From the NCBI GenBank assembly GCA_937957895.1, contig CALFEZ010000105.1, positions 1-6,800 on the forward strand: a stretch of 6,800 nt of DNA, read 5' to 3'. This DNA comes from an uncultured Erysipelotrichaceae bacterium (lineage in GTDB: Bacteria; Bacillota_I; Bacilli_A; Erysipelotrichales; Erysipelotrichaceae). Under the pieces are notes generated by a model that did no database searches, had not been told where the DNA came from, and worked only from the letters and a program-made list of their open reading frames with translations. Shown piece after piece: positions 6,344 to 6,800 of this stretch (position 1 is its first letter; every line of letters begins with the position of its first letter). The position numbers were made by a program, and so were the translations under genes.

Positions 6344-6752
6344 TGTTGGATCTTTTTATCAGCCTGTTACAGACTCCTGCAATCGTACTGGGCTTGGTAG
6401 CATTAACGGGGTTATTGCTGCAGAAAAAAAGAGCAGATCAAGTTTTTACCGGAACTTTGAAAACGGTACTTGGTTTGCTTATCTTGGGTGGCGGAGCAGG
6501 ACTGATCGTCACGGCGTTGGCACCATTTAGCGAACTGTTCGCAGATGTGTTCAACCTGACTGGTTTGGTTCCATTTGACGAAGCAGTGGTAGGGGCACTG
6601 CAAGCCAATGTACCGGTCATTGCCAGAACATCGGCTATCATCTTGGCAGCAGGGTTCTTTGTAAATATCATCCTTGCTCGCTTTACACCGCTTAAGTATA
6701 TTTTCTTAACAGGTCATATGATGTGGATCATGTCCGTGGTATTGGCATTTGT
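6343..6752 (+). CDS. PTS EIIC permease, ascorbate family (UlaA-like), 3' truncated
   Basis: This is the start of the membrane permease that carries sugar across the cytoplasmic membrane while EIIB phosphorylates it. Translation from the ATG at 6343 gives 136 genuine residues, then the gene is lost. Residues 39-53 (GTLKTVLGLLILGGG) and RFTPLKYIFLTGHMM (110-124) match the UlaA/SgaT pattern (GTIKTIIGFMLLQAG; RITGIRTIMLTGHIM in E. coli UlaA). Hydrophobic segments lie near 9-25, 42-63, 90-110 and 117-136. UlaA proteins have over 400 residues, so about two thirds is missing. AGGAGG (6328-6333) lies 9 bases upstream, and the start overlaps the EIIB stop. The frame remains open through the adapter to 6800, but everything after 6752 is artefact and is excluded. 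Confidence 0.9.
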
Positions 6753-6800
6753 AGATCGGAAGAGCACACGTCTGAACTCCAGTCACACAGTGATCTCGTA
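6753..6800 (+). other. Illumina TruSeq adapter contamination (not genomic)
   Basis: Bases 6753-6786 match the 34-base TruSeq read-1 3' adapter exactly, beginning AGATCGGAAGAGC and ending CCAGTCAC. They are followed by the hexamer ACAGTG (6787-6792), a standard TruSeq index (number 5), and by ATCTCGTA (6793-6800), the start of the constant sequence after the index. The stretch translates in the EIIC frame as DRKSTRLNSSH, a peptide familiar from contaminated database proteins. It should be trimmed. Confidence 0.99.

Noticed and set aside
4869..6752. Calling the operon ulaABC for ascorbate uptake
   Set aside because: Family similarity is clear but the SIS gene, locus layout and regulator do not fit, and no ascorbate catabolic gene is visible.
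6753..6800. Continuation of the EIIC gene to the window end
   Set aside because: The bases are an exact adapter match, so the open frame there is artefact.
1..6800. tRNA, rRNA, CRISPR array, insertion sequence or riboswitch
   Set aside because: The only non-coding stretch over 30 bases is 3999-4125, fully described above; no repeats with regular spacing, transposase or RNA gene signature was seen.

Overview
The window reads as the end of a contig from a low- to mid-GC Gram-positive anaerobe (Firmicutes in the broad sense; lineage not determined). Support comes from strong AGGAGG-type ribosome binding sites, consensus sigma-A promoter spacing, a UTRA-type GntR regulator, an ascorbate-family PTS and a three-subunit molybdenum hydroxylase of the kind used by purine-degrading anaerobes. 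All genes are on the + strand, in two transcription units. GATC is unusually dense over most of the window.

Unit 1 (2-3998) is the 3' part of a molybdenum hydroxylase operon. It holds the C-terminal two thirds of a xanthine-dehydrogenase-type Mo subunit (5' end outside the window), the [2Fe-2S] subunit, the FAD subunit, a polytopic membrane protein of unknown function, and a small P-loop NTPase resembling the THEP1 family. The genes overlap or nearly touch, so they are probably translated together. The Mo subunit keeps the residues that mark purine hydroxylases rather than aldehyde oxidases. Electrons would pass from the Mo centre through two [2Fe-2S] clusters to FAD. The roles of the membrane protein and NTPase are open. 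The unit ends in nested palindromes and an intrinsic terminator.

Unit 2 (promoter at 4055-4083, genes from 4126) is a sugar-uptake operon: a GntR/UTRA regulator, PTS EIIA, a UPF0309-like SIS-domain protein, PTS EIIB and the start of PTS EIIC. The PTS parts are of the UlaC/UlaB/UlaA (ascorbate) type, but the SIS protein and the absence so far of other ula genes suggest a different sugar or amino sugar. A perfect 12-bp palindrome in the regulator's leader is a candidate autoregulatory operator.

The last 48 bases (6753-6800) are not biological. They match an Illumina TruSeq adapter with a 6-base index, fused in frame to the EIIC gene. Genuine sequence ends at 6752.
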